A stretch of DNA of 64,000 nt from Campylobacter majalis (GTDB lineage: Bacteria; Campylobacterota; Campylobacteria; Campylobacterales; Campylobacteraceae): NCBI RefSeq assembly GCF_905120465.1, contig NZ_CAJHOF010000010.1, positions 1 through 64,000 on the forward strand. The letters are read 5' to 3'. The position numbers and the translations under genes were made by a program. Every line of letters starts with the position of its first letter. Position 1 is the first letter of the stretch. The notes under the pieces were generated by a model. That model saw only the letters and a program-made list of their open reading frames with translations, had not been told where the DNA came from and searched no databases. Shown piece by piece: positions 18,114 to 28,076 of this stretch.

Positions 18114-19048
18114 TGAGAGTAGTGTTTGCTATAATTTTGTTTGTAAATTTATTGTTTTGCTTTACAATAGACAGACCATACAAAAGTATAAAAGTCGACA
18201 ATAAGGTTCTTAAAATTTTCGTTATAGATGACAAAATTTACATTAGCACCATTGATGGCGTAATAGATATTTACGATATTAAAAAAGATAAATTTATTGA
18301 CAAAATTAAATTAAAACGTATTAAAAATTTTTTCGAAGACGATACTCATGCAAATGTGCTTAGCCTAGATGTGTTAAATCAAAAGATTATTATATTAGCT
18401 GATGATGATTATGGCAAAAAAATTCTTTATAGCTATAGTAACGGCGAATTAAAAAGCATTAAGGTTAAAAACGAGGCCATAAAATCTGCATTGTTTTTAG
18501 ATAGTTCAACACTGATACTATCATCTATTAGCAATGAGATCTACTTTTACAGTATAAAGCTTGATGAAATTTTTAAAAGTTTTAAAATATCTACCGCAAT
18601 GCTTTCTGCTATACATATGACCGACGATAAAAATCAAATTTTGCTAGCACCAGAAAGCGGCAAAGTCTATTTTTATGATTTTAAAAAGGACGATTTTACA
18701 AGCATTATAGATATACATACAGATAACATATACTCTATAGCATATAAAAACAACGTATTAATTACCGGCGGTGCTGATAGTGTGCTTGGCATTTATCGTG
18801 ATAATACTTTATTAAAAAAGCGCCCAGGATCGCTTATTTATGCTGTAGCATTAAACACAAAAGCAGATATTGGTGCATATGTGAGCGAAAAATTAACCGA
18901 TATATATCTGATAGATACAAAAAATGGTGATAAAATAGGAGAGATTAAAACCGGACAAAGAGCCATAAATAGCATAGCTTTTATTAATAGCAATGAGATG
19001 GTAAGTGCATCTTTTGATAATGAAATTTTGTTTTGGAGAATTAAGTGA
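18113..19048 (+). CDS. napL: NapL, predicted beta-propeller nap accessory protein
   Basis: A 311-residue protein with an N-terminal signal sequence (FAIILFVNLLFCFT) followed by repeated strands of about 40 residues ending in patterns such as GVIDIYDIKKDKF, SGKVYFYDFKKDDF and NEILFWRIK, consistent with a WD40-like propeller. NapL is found only in nap operons of epsilonproteobacteria and its exact job is unsettled. The start overlaps the napF stop, and the end overlaps napD by 4 bases. Confidence 0.9.
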   Translation: MRVVFAIILFVNLLFCFTIDRPYKSIKVDNKVLKIFVIDDKIYISTIDGVIDIYDIKKDKFIDKIKLKRIKNFFEDDTHANVLSLDVLNQKIIILADDDYGKKILYSYSNGELKSIKVKNEAIKSALFLDSSTLILSSISNEIYFYSIKLDEIFKSFKISTAMLSAIHMTDDKNQILLAPESGKVYFYDFKKDDFTSIIDIHTDNIYSIAYKNNVLITGGADSVLGIYRDNTLLKKRPGSLIYAVALNTKADIGAYVSEKLTDIYLIDTKNGDKIGEIKTGQRAINSIAFINSNEMVSASFDNEILFWRIK

Positions 19049-19392
19049 ATATATCAAGTGTGATAATAAATTTAAAAAATGAGAGTTTTTTGGGTGATGT
19101 TTTAGCAAGACTAAAAGGTGTGAGTGAATGCGAGGTCGTAACAAGTCAAAATACAAAAATTATAGCAGTTATAACTGCAGATGATGTAAATGCCGAGGTT
19201 GCAAAATTTCGTGAGATAGAAGCGATAGATGGAGTTGGTTCTGTCGCTATGGTATATGCATATCAAGAAGATATAGAGTTTGATAAAGACAAGCTTGATA
19301 TTGGGCAAGATGTGGCTGAAATTTTACAAAATGAAACAATAAGAGCTGAAGATATAGTTTATAATGGTCATGTTGGAGCAAAAGTAAAGTAA
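19045..19392 (+). CDS. napD: NapD, Tat-signal chaperone for NapA
   Basis: A 115-residue cytoplasmic protein with the ferredoxin-like fold expected of NapD. It binds the twin-arginine signal of NapA and holds back export until the cofactor is loaded. Starts with GTG inside the napL stop (GTGA overlap). Residues NISSVIINLKNESF and the central VNAEVAKFREIEAIDGVGSVAMVYAYQ match the family. The last 20 residues extend a little past the usual domain. It closes the nap operon. Confidence 0.9.
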   Translation: MNISSVIINLKNESFLGDVLARLKGVSECEVVTSQNTKIIAVITADDVNAEVAKFREIEAIDGVGSVAMVYAYQEDIEFDKDKLDIGQDVAEILQNETIRAEDIVYNGHVGAKVK

Positions 19393-19585
19393 ATTTTAAT
19401 ACAAATAAAAATATAAACTAAAATTTTTTATATATTTTGATATTAAGTTATAAATTTTAAGTATAATAATGACAATGAATGGTGCAGGTGAATAAAATTT
19501 CTAAATAATAAAATTTATTGTTTAATTAATTTTATTTTAAGTGAGGTGGTGATATAATTCACTCAATAAAAATAAAGGAGACAAA

Positions 19586-20020
19586 ATGTCAAAAGTAATT
19601 TCACAGTTAAATCAAATTCAGGCCGATGTTCATGGACTATACATCAAACTACACGATCTTCATTGGAATGTAAAAGGCATACAATTTCATTCAGTGCATG
19701 AATTTACAGAAAAAGCATATGATGATATGCACGAAATTTTCGATGCAGTCGCTGAAAGAGCAATTATGCTAGGCGGTAAAGCCATTATTAAAATCGAAGA
19801 TTTAGTAAAAACAAGTCATATTAAACACAACACAAAAGATAGCTATACTCCAACTGAAGTTCTTGAAGAAGTATTGGCTGAGTATAAGCATCTATTGGCT
19901 GAGTTTAAAAAGCTAGATGAACTAGCAGAAGGCGACACGACAACTCAGGCCTATGCTCAAGAGCAAATTGCAAAGTATGAAAAAGAAATTTGGATGCTTA
20001 ACGCAACACTAGGCAAATAA
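19586..20020 (+). CDS. dps: Dps-family iron-storage and DNA-protection protein
   Basis: A 144-residue four-helix protein forming 12-mers that oxidise and store iron and protect the cell from peroxide. The intersubunit ferroxidase residues are visible: LHDLHWNVKG and HSVHEFTEKAYDDMHEIFDAVAER supply the His, Asp and Glu ligands. The length matches the HP-NAP-like Dps of epsilonproteobacteria. A TATAAT box at about 19551 and AAAGGAG before the ATG give a clear promoter and ribosome site. Monocistronic. Confidence 0.95.
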   Translation: MSKVISQLNQIQADVHGLYIKLHDLHWNVKGIQFHSVHEFTEKAYDDMHEIFDAVAERAIMLGGKAIIKIEDLVKTSHIKHNTKDSYTPTEVLEEVLAEYKHLLAEFKKLDELAEGDTTTQAYAQEQIAKYEKEIWMLNATLGK

Positions 20021-20074
20021 GCCAAAATTTAAACTAACTTTTAATATAATGCCCTAAAACTTAAAGGACATTAT

Positions 20075-21883
20075 ATGAACTACATTGAAATTTTACGCAA
20101 AAATGGGCTTTTAAGAGAGATTAATGAGCCGATTGATATTGATTTACAAATAGCTCACGCAGCCTACATAGAGGTAAAAAAAGAAGACAGCAAAGCACTT
20201 TTATTTACAAATGTTACGGATAAAAATGGCAAAAAGTATCCACCGGTTTTGGCTAATATTTTTGGTTCAAAAAGAGCGGTTGAGCTACTTTTTGGAGTAA
20301 GTCCGCAAAACGTAGCAGACGAAATTTCAAGTCTTTTAAAGCCCAAAAAACCTAAAAATTTATCTGAGAAATTCGACTTTTTATCCTATCTTTTTAAAAT
20401 GCGAAAAATTTTTACAAAAAAGCTTAAAAATCGTGGCGAGTGTCAAGAAATAGCCTATTTTGATAATGCTGTAAATTTAAACGATCTACCAGTTCTTAAA
20501 ACATGGGAGCGTGATGGTGGAGCATTTGTGACGATGGGACATGTCTATACGCAAAGCCTTGATGGTGAGTTAGTAAACGTCGGCATGTATAGGCTTCAAG
20601 TGTATGGAAAAAACCGCCTTGGTATGCATTGGCAAATCCACAAAGACGGTGCGAATTTCTTTAACGAGTATAAAAAAGCTGGGCGTAAAATGCCTGTGGC
20701 TGTAGGCATAGGTGGCGATCCGCTTTATATCTGGTGCGGACAAGCACCGCTGCCAAAAGGCGTGTTTGAGTTATTGCTTTATGGCTTTATACGTAAAAGT
20801 CCAGCCAAACTTGTAAAATGCCTTACAAATGACATCTGGGTGCCACATGATTGCGACTATGTGATAGAGGGCTTTGTCGATACTGCAAAATTTGAGCTTG
20901 AAGGACCATTTGGCGATCACACTGGTTTTTACACTCCGATAGAGCCGTTTCCTGTGATGGATGTGAGTGCCATAACTTGTAAAAAAGAGCCGATTTTTCA
21001 CGCTACAGTGGTAGGCAAACCACCACTTGAAGATAAATATTTTGGCTGGGCGACTGAGAGAATTTTCTTGCCACTTTTACAAACCACTGTGCCTGAGCTG
21101 ATTGATTACAATATGCCTGAAAATGGGGTCTTTCATAACCTTATCCTAGCCAAAATCAAAGCCCTTTATCCAGCACACGCCAAACAAGCCATGCACGCAT
21201 TTTGGGGCGTGGGACAGATGAGCTTTGTAAAACATGCTATTTTTGTAGATGAAAATGCACCTGAGCTTGAAAATTTTGACGAGTTTTCATCGCTTGTGCT
21301 AAACCGCTTTGGTGAGCGTTCGCTGCTTATAAGCGAGGGTGTTTGCGATCAACTAGATCATGCCTCGCCAAACTCGTGCTACGGCGGAAAACTAGGCATT
21401 GACGCGACGGCTGATTACTCGCAAGATGAAGCGATACTAAAGCTTAGCGATGATGAGTTACTTAAGAAATTTAAAGGCGTAGCGAGTGAAATTTATGAGC
21501 TAAAGCAGTATAAATTAGACACTAAAAGCCCAATTTGCGTGGTGAAATTTAACAAAAACCGCTTAGTTGGCGAGATATTTAAAGACTTGCTTGCTTTAAA
21601 AGAACATTTTAAAATTCTCATCTTTGTTGATAGCACAGCACGGTTAAATAATGCTTATATGCTTATTTGGCGTGTGACAAATAATATCGATGCTTTGCGT
21701 GATGTGTATATTAAAAGCGAGAGATTTTGCGTGGATGCAAGCATAAAAGACGAGCGTGACGGATACACAAGAGAGTGGCCAATGGCAACTGACTGCACTC
21801 GCGAGGTTGTAGATGAGCTTATCAAAAAAGGCATAGTAAAGGACGATCCTGAGCTATTTGAGAGATATGAGATTTTTGGCTAG
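20075..21883 (+). CDS. UbiD-family decarboxylase, probable menaquinone pathway
   Basis: A 602-residue enzyme of the UbiD family, prenylated-FMN-dependent decarboxylases. Seen: MHWQIHKDGANFFNEY and the conserved EGPFGDHTGFYTP block in the middle; the C-terminal region WPMATDCTREVVDELIKKG is also typical. In epsilonproteobacteria that make menaquinone by the futalosine route, a UbiD homologue of this length is assigned to the late decarboxylation step. That fits the need for menaquinol to feed NapH, although the genes are only neighbours. Good AAAGGACATT leader. Intact. Confidence 0.88.
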   Translation: MNYIEILRKNGLLREINEPIDIDLQIAHAAYIEVKKEDSKALLFTNVTDKNGKKYPPVLANIFGSKRAVELLFGVSPQNVADEISSLLKPKKPKNLSEKFDFLSYLFKMRKIFTKKLKNRGECQEIAYFDNAVNLNDLPVLKTWERDGGAFVTMGHVYTQSLDGELVNVGMYRLQVYGKNRLGMHWQIHKDGANFFNEYKKAGRKMPVAVGIGGDPLYIWCGQAPLPKGVFELLLYGFIRKSPAKLVKCLTNDIWVPHDCDYVIEGFVDTAKFELEGPFGDHTGFYTPIEPFPVMDVSAITCKKEPIFHATVVGKPPLEDKYFGWATERIFLPLLQTTVPELIDYNMPENGVFHNLILAKIKALYPAHAKQAMHAFWGVGQMSFVKHAIFVDENAPELENFDEFSSLVLNRFGERSLLISEGVCDQLDHASPNSCYGGKLGIDATADYSQDEAILKLSDDELLKKFKGVASEIYELKQYKLDTKSPICVVKFNKNRLVGEIFKDLLALKEHFKILIFVDSTARLNNAYMLIWRVTNNIDALRDVYIKSERFCVDASIKDERDGYTREWPMATDCTREVVDELIKKGIVKDDPELFERYEIFG

Positions 21884-22775
21884 ATGGCAAAATAAAATTA
21901 TTTTATTATGAAATTAATCCAAATGCAAATATTGCTTTTATTAGTTATTTGCTACGTAAAATAATAAATTTATACAACAAAAATGTCACGCAATATGCCT
22001 TAAATTTTGTCACATTAAAGCCAATATCAAATGATATAAACAAGCATATTATTTTTTAAAATTTAAATAATGATTTTTCCATCTTGCTTTAAAACTAGCA
22101 TAGACCAGCAAAGAAATGCTAGGTCTTGCTTGTATTTTGGTGATTATTTTATCTGCTAAATAAGGAGTAAATTTTAAAATATTTTTTAAAATTTTGCCAA
22201 TCCTTAGTCCTAATACGTATAAAATAGAGTTAAATGCTAAAATAACATCAAAGTAGCCTCTAAGCACGAAGCTATACAAACTTGATAGGATGAAGCAAAA
22301 TTTAGAATATTGCTATTAAATTAATGATAATTTAAACAAGAAAAACTCATCTCTTTAAGTTTCGTAAAACCTACAAGCAGCGATAATTGCAAGATGTAAT
22401 ATTTAAGCCATTTGCTATAAAGCGTTATATATTTATAATAATGACAAATAGGTCTAAATTTAGATATCTGCTAAAACATTGTGTCTAAATAAAGTTTGCC
22501 AATAATTTATTGCAAACATCAACATAATCAAATTTAAGTTATCCAAGTATTAATAAGCAAACTCAAAATAAACCCAAAGACTAATCACACAAACAAATAT
22601 TTTATTTACTTAAACCAATAAAGCCAAATAGCTATCAAGTTTTACCAAAAGACGTCTAAACATATCAGCCCTAGAAGCGATAGTTTTAGTCATGATTTGC
22701 ATATTTTATAGTTTGCTAGATATCACTTTTGCCCCTGCTAAATTTGATTTGGCTTAATTAAGTTTTCGTTAGCTT

Positions 22776-23480
22776 TTAATCAGAAACAATGCCAATAGTA
22801 AGCGGTGCTGCTACAAGTGCTTCAATCATCACTATAACACCAGCCACATCACCGCCACTAACGCCTTGTATAAGCAAACTAGCCAGGATAGAAATTTCTT
22901 TAATCTCTTTAAAATTTTGCCTGTCGTTGATAAAATTATTTAACTCATTAAGCCCAGTAAAGTCTTTAAAATTTACGTTTTTTAATTTTTCAAACTCAGA
23001 CATAAAATCAGTCAAGCTGTATCTAAAACATAAGCTTTTTCCAAGAAACTCAAGTGCATTTAAACACTCTTTTTGCTGTCTTAAGCTCTTTTGTCTGATT
23101 TTTGAGTGCTTTGCTTTCTTTATTTAATAGCTTAGCAACATCATCGCAGCAACCTTGAAATTTTTACTTCTATATTTTTTATGGTATTTACTAAATTTTT
23201 AGAAAATTTGTCTAAACATTTAACTAATACTCGTGTTTATTTGTTTTAACTATATTAATGTAGCTATATGCACTGTGGTGTCGACACGGACTTTGCTTTT
23301 GTTTATGGTATTGATGTTTGCCACTTCTTTTGCTTGAGCCACAAATCCTGCTTGTTGCTTTAAATTTGCATATTCATGTTGCGGATTTGTTTTATACTTA
23401 GATACATTTTAAGGCTTCGTTTTAAATTTTACCAGTGGCATTATCTACGTTGTAATTTACTTTTATCTAATTTAAATTTA
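22776..23480 (-). pseudogene. Phage-like structural gene remnant
   Basis: Minus-strand fragments in shifting frames read like one former gene. From 23480 downward: NYNVDNATGKI, then LKQQAGFVAQAKEVANIN, then DDVAKLLNKESKALKNQTKELK, then an open stretch of 79 residues from 23015 ending with a hydrophobic segment (VIVMIEALVAAPLTIGIV). The Gln/Lys-rich coiled-coil pieces followed by hydrophobic helices are reminiscent of a phage tape-measure protein, but this was not matched to a named family. Several stops and frameshifts separate the pieces. Confidence 0.45.
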
Positions 23481-23497
23481 TACTACTTATATCTTTT

Positions 23498-23719
23498 TTA
23501 TCTCCTTAATGAAATAAAATGCTTGTATGCTAGATACGGCAAAAGTATGGCTAGTTTTTTGAATTTTAAACTAAGTGTTGCCATTATAATTATCACAATA
23601 ATTCTAAGGCGAACTATTGGGTGCTGTGAGTAAAAGAACAAAGCACTTACACCAGTCCCAGCTAAAACCATTTTATCAACGAAGCTTAATCTCTTTTTTT
23701 GTTTATTTTTGATAAACAT
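23498..23719 (-). CDS. Small basic membrane protein in the decayed island
   Basis: A 73-residue protein starting at the ATG at 23719 behind a good ribosome site (AAGGGAGT). The N-terminus is strongly basic (KNKQKKR), followed by two hydrophobic helices (about residues 18-28 and 36-52) and a basic tail. The upstream extension to 23782 is rejected because it has no ribosome site. It is the only apparently intact gene in the remnant. No family recognised; a small phage membrane protein is possible. Confidence 0.5.
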   Translation of the reverse strand: MFIKNKQKKRLSFVDKMVLAGTGVSALFFYSQHPIVRLRIIVIIIMATLSLKFKKLAILLPYLAYKHFISLRR

Positions 23720-23944
23720 TTTTACTCCCTTACATAATGTGTTTGTGTAATTATAAAATTTATATGCGACAGGTTGCGTCAAGATTTAATCTTTCATATA
23801 TGTTTTTAGTACATCAAATAATTTATTTTTTAAGATTTAGGGCTTATGTTTTCAATTTTAGGCAAAAGCAAGGTTTTAAATGCCTATTTATACAAAATAG
23901 CTGTTTAGAGCTTATCTTACTTTTGTTTTTATCCATTTTTTAAA

Positions 23945-24215
23945 CACCGCTTTATCTCCACCTTGCCAAGTGTTAAGCGTTTGCGTTTATTATCATTAGG
24001 GTTTTAAACTCGTATATGAAAATTTTGTTCCATTAGGCATTATTTTTACAAGCAAATTATCACCATTACTTATAAAATACACCTTATCTTTTGGCTTTAA
24101 ATTTTTAAGCTGCGTGGTTGTTAGTTGTTTTGAGAGTTTTGGTATCTTAACCCTTTTTGGTTTTAGTTTTTGCTGACTATTTTTTTGTTTTTTTGCTATT
24201 TTTATGAGTTAGTCA
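23945..24215 (-). pseudogene. Tyrosine integrase N-terminal remnant
   Basis: Reading leftward from the tRNA, a frame gives a Lys/Gln-rich start, then LKNLKPKDKVYFISNGDNLL, then MPNGTKFSYTSLKP before two stops. In another frame KRKRLTLGKVEIK follows. This order (a soluble strand, a Pro-x-Gly-x-Lys-x-Phe-x-Tyr motif, then Lys-Arg-x-x-Leu-x-Leu-Gly-x-Val) is the arm-binding domain of phage-type tyrosine recombinases. The catalytic Arg-His-Arg-Tyr region is missing. Its position at the 3' end of tRNA-Ser supports the reading. Confidence 0.65.
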
Positions 24216-24366
24216 GCTAAATGCTTAGCATAAACTTCTTTGCTAGACCTTTCTTTAACTTTCTTTTTGTTGCTGTAACTTTATCTGAAAATGTTTTAAA
24301 ATATCGTTAAAATCGTAGTTTTGTTGCTGTAACTTGCGATTAATTTCTTTGTTTTTCTTGAAGCAA

Positions 24367-24454
24367 TGGCGGATAGAGAGAGATTCGAACTCTCGGTGAG
24401 TTGCCCCACACACGCGTTCCAGGCGTGCTCCTTAAACCACTCGGACATCTACCC
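24367..24454 (-). tRNA. tRNA-Ser(GGA)
   Basis: An 88-nt tRNA on the minus strand with encoded CCA. The acceptor stem GGGTAGA pairs with TCTATCC (one G-T pair). The anticodon arm CACGC-CTGGAAC-GCGTG gives anticodon GGA. The long variable arm of a class II tRNA and a TTCGAAT T-loop are present. The 3' end faces the decayed integrative element. Confidence 0.95.
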
Positions 24455-24482
24455 AAAGAGTGCGATTATATCTAAGTGTGGC

Positions 24483-25529
24483 TTATTTTTTATTTATACG
24501 CTTATATGCCATCAAAAAGCCAGTTACAATAAACAAACTAAGCCCAAAACACGCAATGGCAAAAACCGCCTTGCCTATCTCGCCAAAAATCGTGCCTTTA
24601 TGAATATCTAGCATCACGCTTTTTAGCCAAGCAGCACTATTTTTATTTACAGTTGTTTTGATTTCGCTAACAATTAGATTGTTGTTTTGTATGTGTATGG
24701 CATGACGAGTTTTGTTTAAATCATAAGATACTATATAGTGTTGTGCGGATGCAAATATCGTAGCATTTTTAATATCTAGGTTTTTTACTATCATATCAAT
24801 GTGAGTAGCGTTTATATCGGATCTTGAGTGTTTTTTGTGCGAAGTAGTCTGTATATTAAACATATCAAGCATTGTATTTCTTACAAAATCATAACTCCAA
24901 AAAAGTCCGCTAAGCCCCATAATAAGCAAAAACAACGCACACCAAAGCCCAAAAGCACTATGTAGCTGATATAAAAATCCATACCCTTTACGCTTAAAAT
25001 CAACCTTAAGCGATTTGATAAAATTTCGCTTTATAAGTGGAAAATAAAGCCAAATACCAGTAATGATAATGATTGCCAAAAAAATACTAGCAAGAGCAAT
25101 AATGTGCTTACCAGTAGCTCTTGCTACATCATTTGCACTAAAAGATAGTCCTAAATTTCGATGAAGCATAAGCATAGAGTGGGCAAAAACACTATAAAAA
25201 TCCCTAGACACATTAGCATCATATATATCGACGTTGTAGGCTTTTCTAAATGGCTGAGAAACGCCCAAAATATAGTGCTTGTGTCTGTCTTGTATCTTTA
25301 TACTCATTGGTCTAAACTGTTCGTCTATGTTTTTAATATTTGCTAAAATTTCACTAAAACTAGCTTTTGGCTTGACTTGCGGCGTTTGTTTTACGCTTAA
25401 AATTTGCTTTATTTCGTTTTCGTATTGTATAAAAACACCAGTTATACTAAGCACAAATAATGGCACACAAAACACAAACGATAAAATAAGGTGAATATTA
25501 AATAAAATTTTATTTCGTTTTAATAGCAT
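24483..25529 (-). CDS. PepSY-associated membrane protein, probable metal-reductase-like
   Basis: A 348-residue inner-membrane protein of the PepSY-TM (PiuB-like) family with four main helices: residues about 10-32, 145-166, 190-215 and 320-342. A periplasmic loop carries HSMLMLHRNLGLSF, and histidines (HSAFGLW, HIIALAS, DIHKGTIFGEIGK) lie in or near the helices, as in heme-binding or iron-reducing relatives. Such proteins are often iron-regulated and thought to assist siderophore or metal use. Single gene, just beyond the tRNA. GAGGATT before the ATG. Function inferred from family. Confidence 0.85.
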   Translation of the reverse strand: MLLKRNKILFNIHLILSFVFCVPLFVLSITGVFIQYENEIKQILSVKQTPQVKPKASFSEILANIKNIDEQFRPMSIKIQDRHKHYILGVSQPFRKAYNVDIYDANVSRDFYSVFAHSMLMLHRNLGLSFSANDVARATGKHIIALASIFLAIIIITGIWLYFPLIKRNFIKSLKVDFKRKGYGFLYQLHSAFGLWCALFLLIMGLSGLFWSYDFVRNTMLDMFNIQTTSHKKHSRSDINATHIDMIVKNLDIKNATIFASAQHYIVSYDLNKTRHAIHIQNNNLIVSEIKTTVNKNSAAWLKSVMLDIHKGTIFGEIGKAVFAIACFGLSLFIVTGFLMAYKRINKK

Positions 25530-25628
25530 AATAATCCTCGTGTGAGTATATTAGCAAAAAATAAATGAATCAAAAATGAATATTAATATAAAATATAATT
25601 TTCACTACCTTTGGCTATATTAAATTGC

Positions 25629-28076
25629 CTACAATAAATCAACTGATTTTGGCTTACCTAGCAAAAATCCTTGTGCGTATGGGACATTAAATTTCTTTAA
25701 CTCTTCTAAAATTTCAGGTGAGCTAACAAACTCAGCTATTACAGTATAACCCTGTTTTGAAGCAAAATTTATAATGGTTTCAAGCAAGTAGCGTGAGTTT
25801 TGATCAAAAGGAAGTTTTTTAATGATTGAGCCATCTATTTTAATGTTGTCTATATCAAGCTCAAGTATGCGGTAATAGTTTGAATAGCCTGAGCCAAAAT
25901 CATCAATAGAAATTGACGAGCCGTAGCTTTTAATATGCTTAATAAATGAATTTACTATCGAGTAATCAGACACCTCTTCGCTCTCTAAAAGCTCGAAGCA
26001 AACATGCTCTGGGCGAGTACATTTTGTTAATTTTTCTTCCAAAAACTCACGCACAGAACTATCTATTATGTCTATACCAGATAAATTTATAGAAAAAGTG
26101 TAATCAGGATAGCGTTCAACTAAAGCAAATGCATGTTCTATGACTTTTTTAGTTATTTGCGTATATAGCTGTGCTTGCATGGCTACTTCTAAGAATTCTC
26201 CAGGATAGCGGATTTTACCAGACTGATCTATTAAGCGAACCAGAACTTCGTAGTATGTAGCTTGTTTGTCTGGATTTTTTACATCATATATGCCTTGGCA
26301 TTCTACTATTACGGTGTCATTTTCCAATGCATATTCTATAAGTTGTGTTGTTATTTGGTTTTTATAATATCTAAGCTCAATCGCATCGTTTTCGCGGTAA
26401 AAATAGATATCGTTGCCTAATTTTTTAGCTTGTTGGTTAGCCAAAATGGCTTGCATTAATCTATTTGTCTGCGTAGTGTCCATGCTTAGACTTACGCCAA
26501 TTATCGCTTTTAATCCAGGAAGCCTTTCTATTTTGTTTTCAATTGTGATATCAAGGTTACTAAAGCTAAAATAACTTTGTAATAAAGCTACATCTGCATT
26601 TAAGTCATCACCCTTATACCATATATAAAACTCATCATCTTGAAAGCGAAATAGTTCGGCTTTTATATCAGATGTTTCTACGCATAATTTTAAAGTGTTA
26701 GCAAACGCAACAAGCATAGCTTCTACAGTTTTTGTCTGATAAAAGAAACGCAAATTATCAAAATTTTTAATAGTAATGTTTATGATGATACCATCACGTC
26801 CTTCATCCAGCCGCTCAGTAATAGCAAAATAGTTGCCAAAGCCAGTCATTTTGTCTATGATTGATTGTGCTTGAGCTTGTTTTGTTTTTTGCTCCAGCTC
26901 TTTTATTATTTTTGTTTCGTATGTTTTATCTTGTTTAAGTCCAATAAATCCAGCCAACTTGCCACTATACTCAAATGGTATAAATTGCACTTTCTCATAT
27001 ATATATTCATCATCTTTTGTTTTGCTTATTAGCTCTTCATTGCTCCATACATTATTATTATATATTGCGTCTTTTAATTTGTCGTAAAATTCTTCACTAT
27101 GATAAAATGATTTTAATATATTTGGGCTTTTGCCCTTGATCTCTTCAAGAGTGTATTTATTTGTTAGCTCAAATGCCTTATTTACATATGTTATTTTGTT
27201 TTGTGTATCAGTAAATATAATAGAACCAAAACTATTTGATATAGCTGCTTTTAGCATAGCCATCTCTTTTTGGTCTTTGTATATGCCTATGCCTTGTAGT
27301 ATCAATACAACAATCAATACATAAAACATCAAAAATGCAATAAACATAAAAACCTGCAACAAATCACTAATGCGACTATGCTGATGATCATAGGCTATTA
27401 AGATATTATCAAGATAGTTTGAGAGATTTAAAACCTCGTTATCTGAATGCATTTCATGCATTGCCATCAAAGATGATAATGCAAAATTTGCTTTTTGCAG
27501 TGTGAGCAATTGAGATTTGTTGCTTGTATTTTCAAAATCTTTTATAATATTTACAGATAAAAACTCTATCTCGGCTTCTAATTGATTTAAAAGCTCTTTT
27601 TTAGTGTAGTCTATATTTTTTAATTTAACCAATAATGCCTCAATAAGACTCATTTTACTTCGTTGTTGCGACAAAGCATAATCACTATCTATCAAAAATG
27701 CTACTGCACCAGCAGCTACATAATTAAATCTATCGAGCAAATTACGCTTTTTTTCGTATATTGTTTGTATTATGTTTAAATCATTTTCATTGCCATAAAT
27801 TTCAGACAATACGCTAAAGCTATCTAAACTACTTAAGATTTGTAAATTTTCATAAAATTCGCTAAATATAGCGTTAATGTCGTCGTATTTTATATTTGAT
27901 AAATTTGTTTTAAAATATGCATCAATCTGTTTATTTAAAATTCTTAAATTCATTATCGAATTACGCCATTGGATATTGTCTTTAACCGTATCATTTAGTT
28001 TATATACAAAAAGCACACAAGCCGTAAATATCACCACAAATACTAGAATAATTAAGCCAAGTCGTTGCGATTTCAT
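25629..28076 (-). CDS. PAS-GGDEF(degenerate)-EAL c-di-GMP phosphodiesterase
   Basis: 815 residues. Two membrane helices (about 7-26 and 240-262) frame an alpha-helical periplasmic sensor. Next come a PAS domain (about 275-390, with IIFTDTQNKITYVNKAFE), a degenerate GGDEF domain (signature reads QDDEF) and an EAL domain from about residue 565. The EAL site looks competent: YEVLVRL carries the Glu, SINLS the Asn, ELLESEE the Glu, then DDFGSGYSN, NIKIDGS and AEFVSSPE, with QGF at the end. So it should hydrolyse c-di-GMP rather than make it. Its ATG overlaps the stop of the di-heme peroxidase gene by 4 bases. Confidence 0.88.
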   Translation of the reverse strand: MKSQRLGLIILVFVVIFTACVLFVYKLNDTVKDNIQWRNSIMNLRILNKQIDAYFKTNLSNIKYDDINAIFSEFYENLQILSSLDSFSVLSEIYGNENDLNIIQTIYEKKRNLLDRFNYVAAGAVAFLIDSDYALSQQRSKMSLIEALLVKLKNIDYTKKELLNQLEAEIEFLSVNIIKDFENTSNKSQLLTLQKANFALSSLMAMHEMHSDNEVLNLSNYLDNILIAYDHQHSRISDLLQVFMFIAFLMFYVLIVVLILQGIGIYKDQKEMAMLKAAISNSFGSIIFTDTQNKITYVNKAFELTNKYTLEEIKGKSPNILKSFYHSEEFYDKLKDAIYNNNVWSNEELISKTKDDEYIYEKVQFIPFEYSGKLAGFIGLKQDKTYETKIIKELEQKTKQAQAQSIIDKMTGFGNYFAITERLDEGRDGIIINITIKNFDNLRFFYQTKTVEAMLVAFANTLKLCVETSDIKAELFRFQDDEFYIWYKGDDLNADVALLQSYFSFSNLDITIENKIERLPGLKAIIGVSLSMDTTQTNRLMQAILANQQAKKLGNDIYFYRENDAIELRYYKNQITTQLIEYALENDTVIVECQGIYDVKNPDKQATYYEVLVRLIDQSGKIRYPGEFLEVAMQAQLYTQITKKVIEHAFALVERYPDYTFSINLSGIDIIDSSVREFLEEKLTKCTRPEHVCFELLESEEVSDYSIVNSFIKHIKSYGSSISIDDFGSGYSNYYRILELDIDNIKIDGSIIKKLPFDQNSRYLLETIINFASKQGYTVIAEFVSSPEILEELKKFNVPYAQGFLLGKPKSVDLL

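Larger units (their letters stand above)
21950..24366. mobile_element. Decayed integrative element or prophage remnant at tRNA-Ser
   Basis: About 2.4 kb with no long open frame between a housekeeping gene and the 3' end of tRNA-Ser(GGA). Reading the minus strand shows broken coding pieces: an integrase arm-domain remnant next to the tRNA, one intact small membrane protein, and fragments of a Gln/Lys-rich protein. The region from 21884 to about 22775 holds no recognisable protein. An integrase placed at the tRNA 3' end is the classic arrangement of an island or phage integrated there. No att repeat copy at the far end was confirmed. Confidence 0.65.

Noticed and set aside
22049-22279. A 76-codon minus-strand frame in the decayed island
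   Set aside because: No ribosome site and no link to the surrounding remnants; kept only as part of the island.
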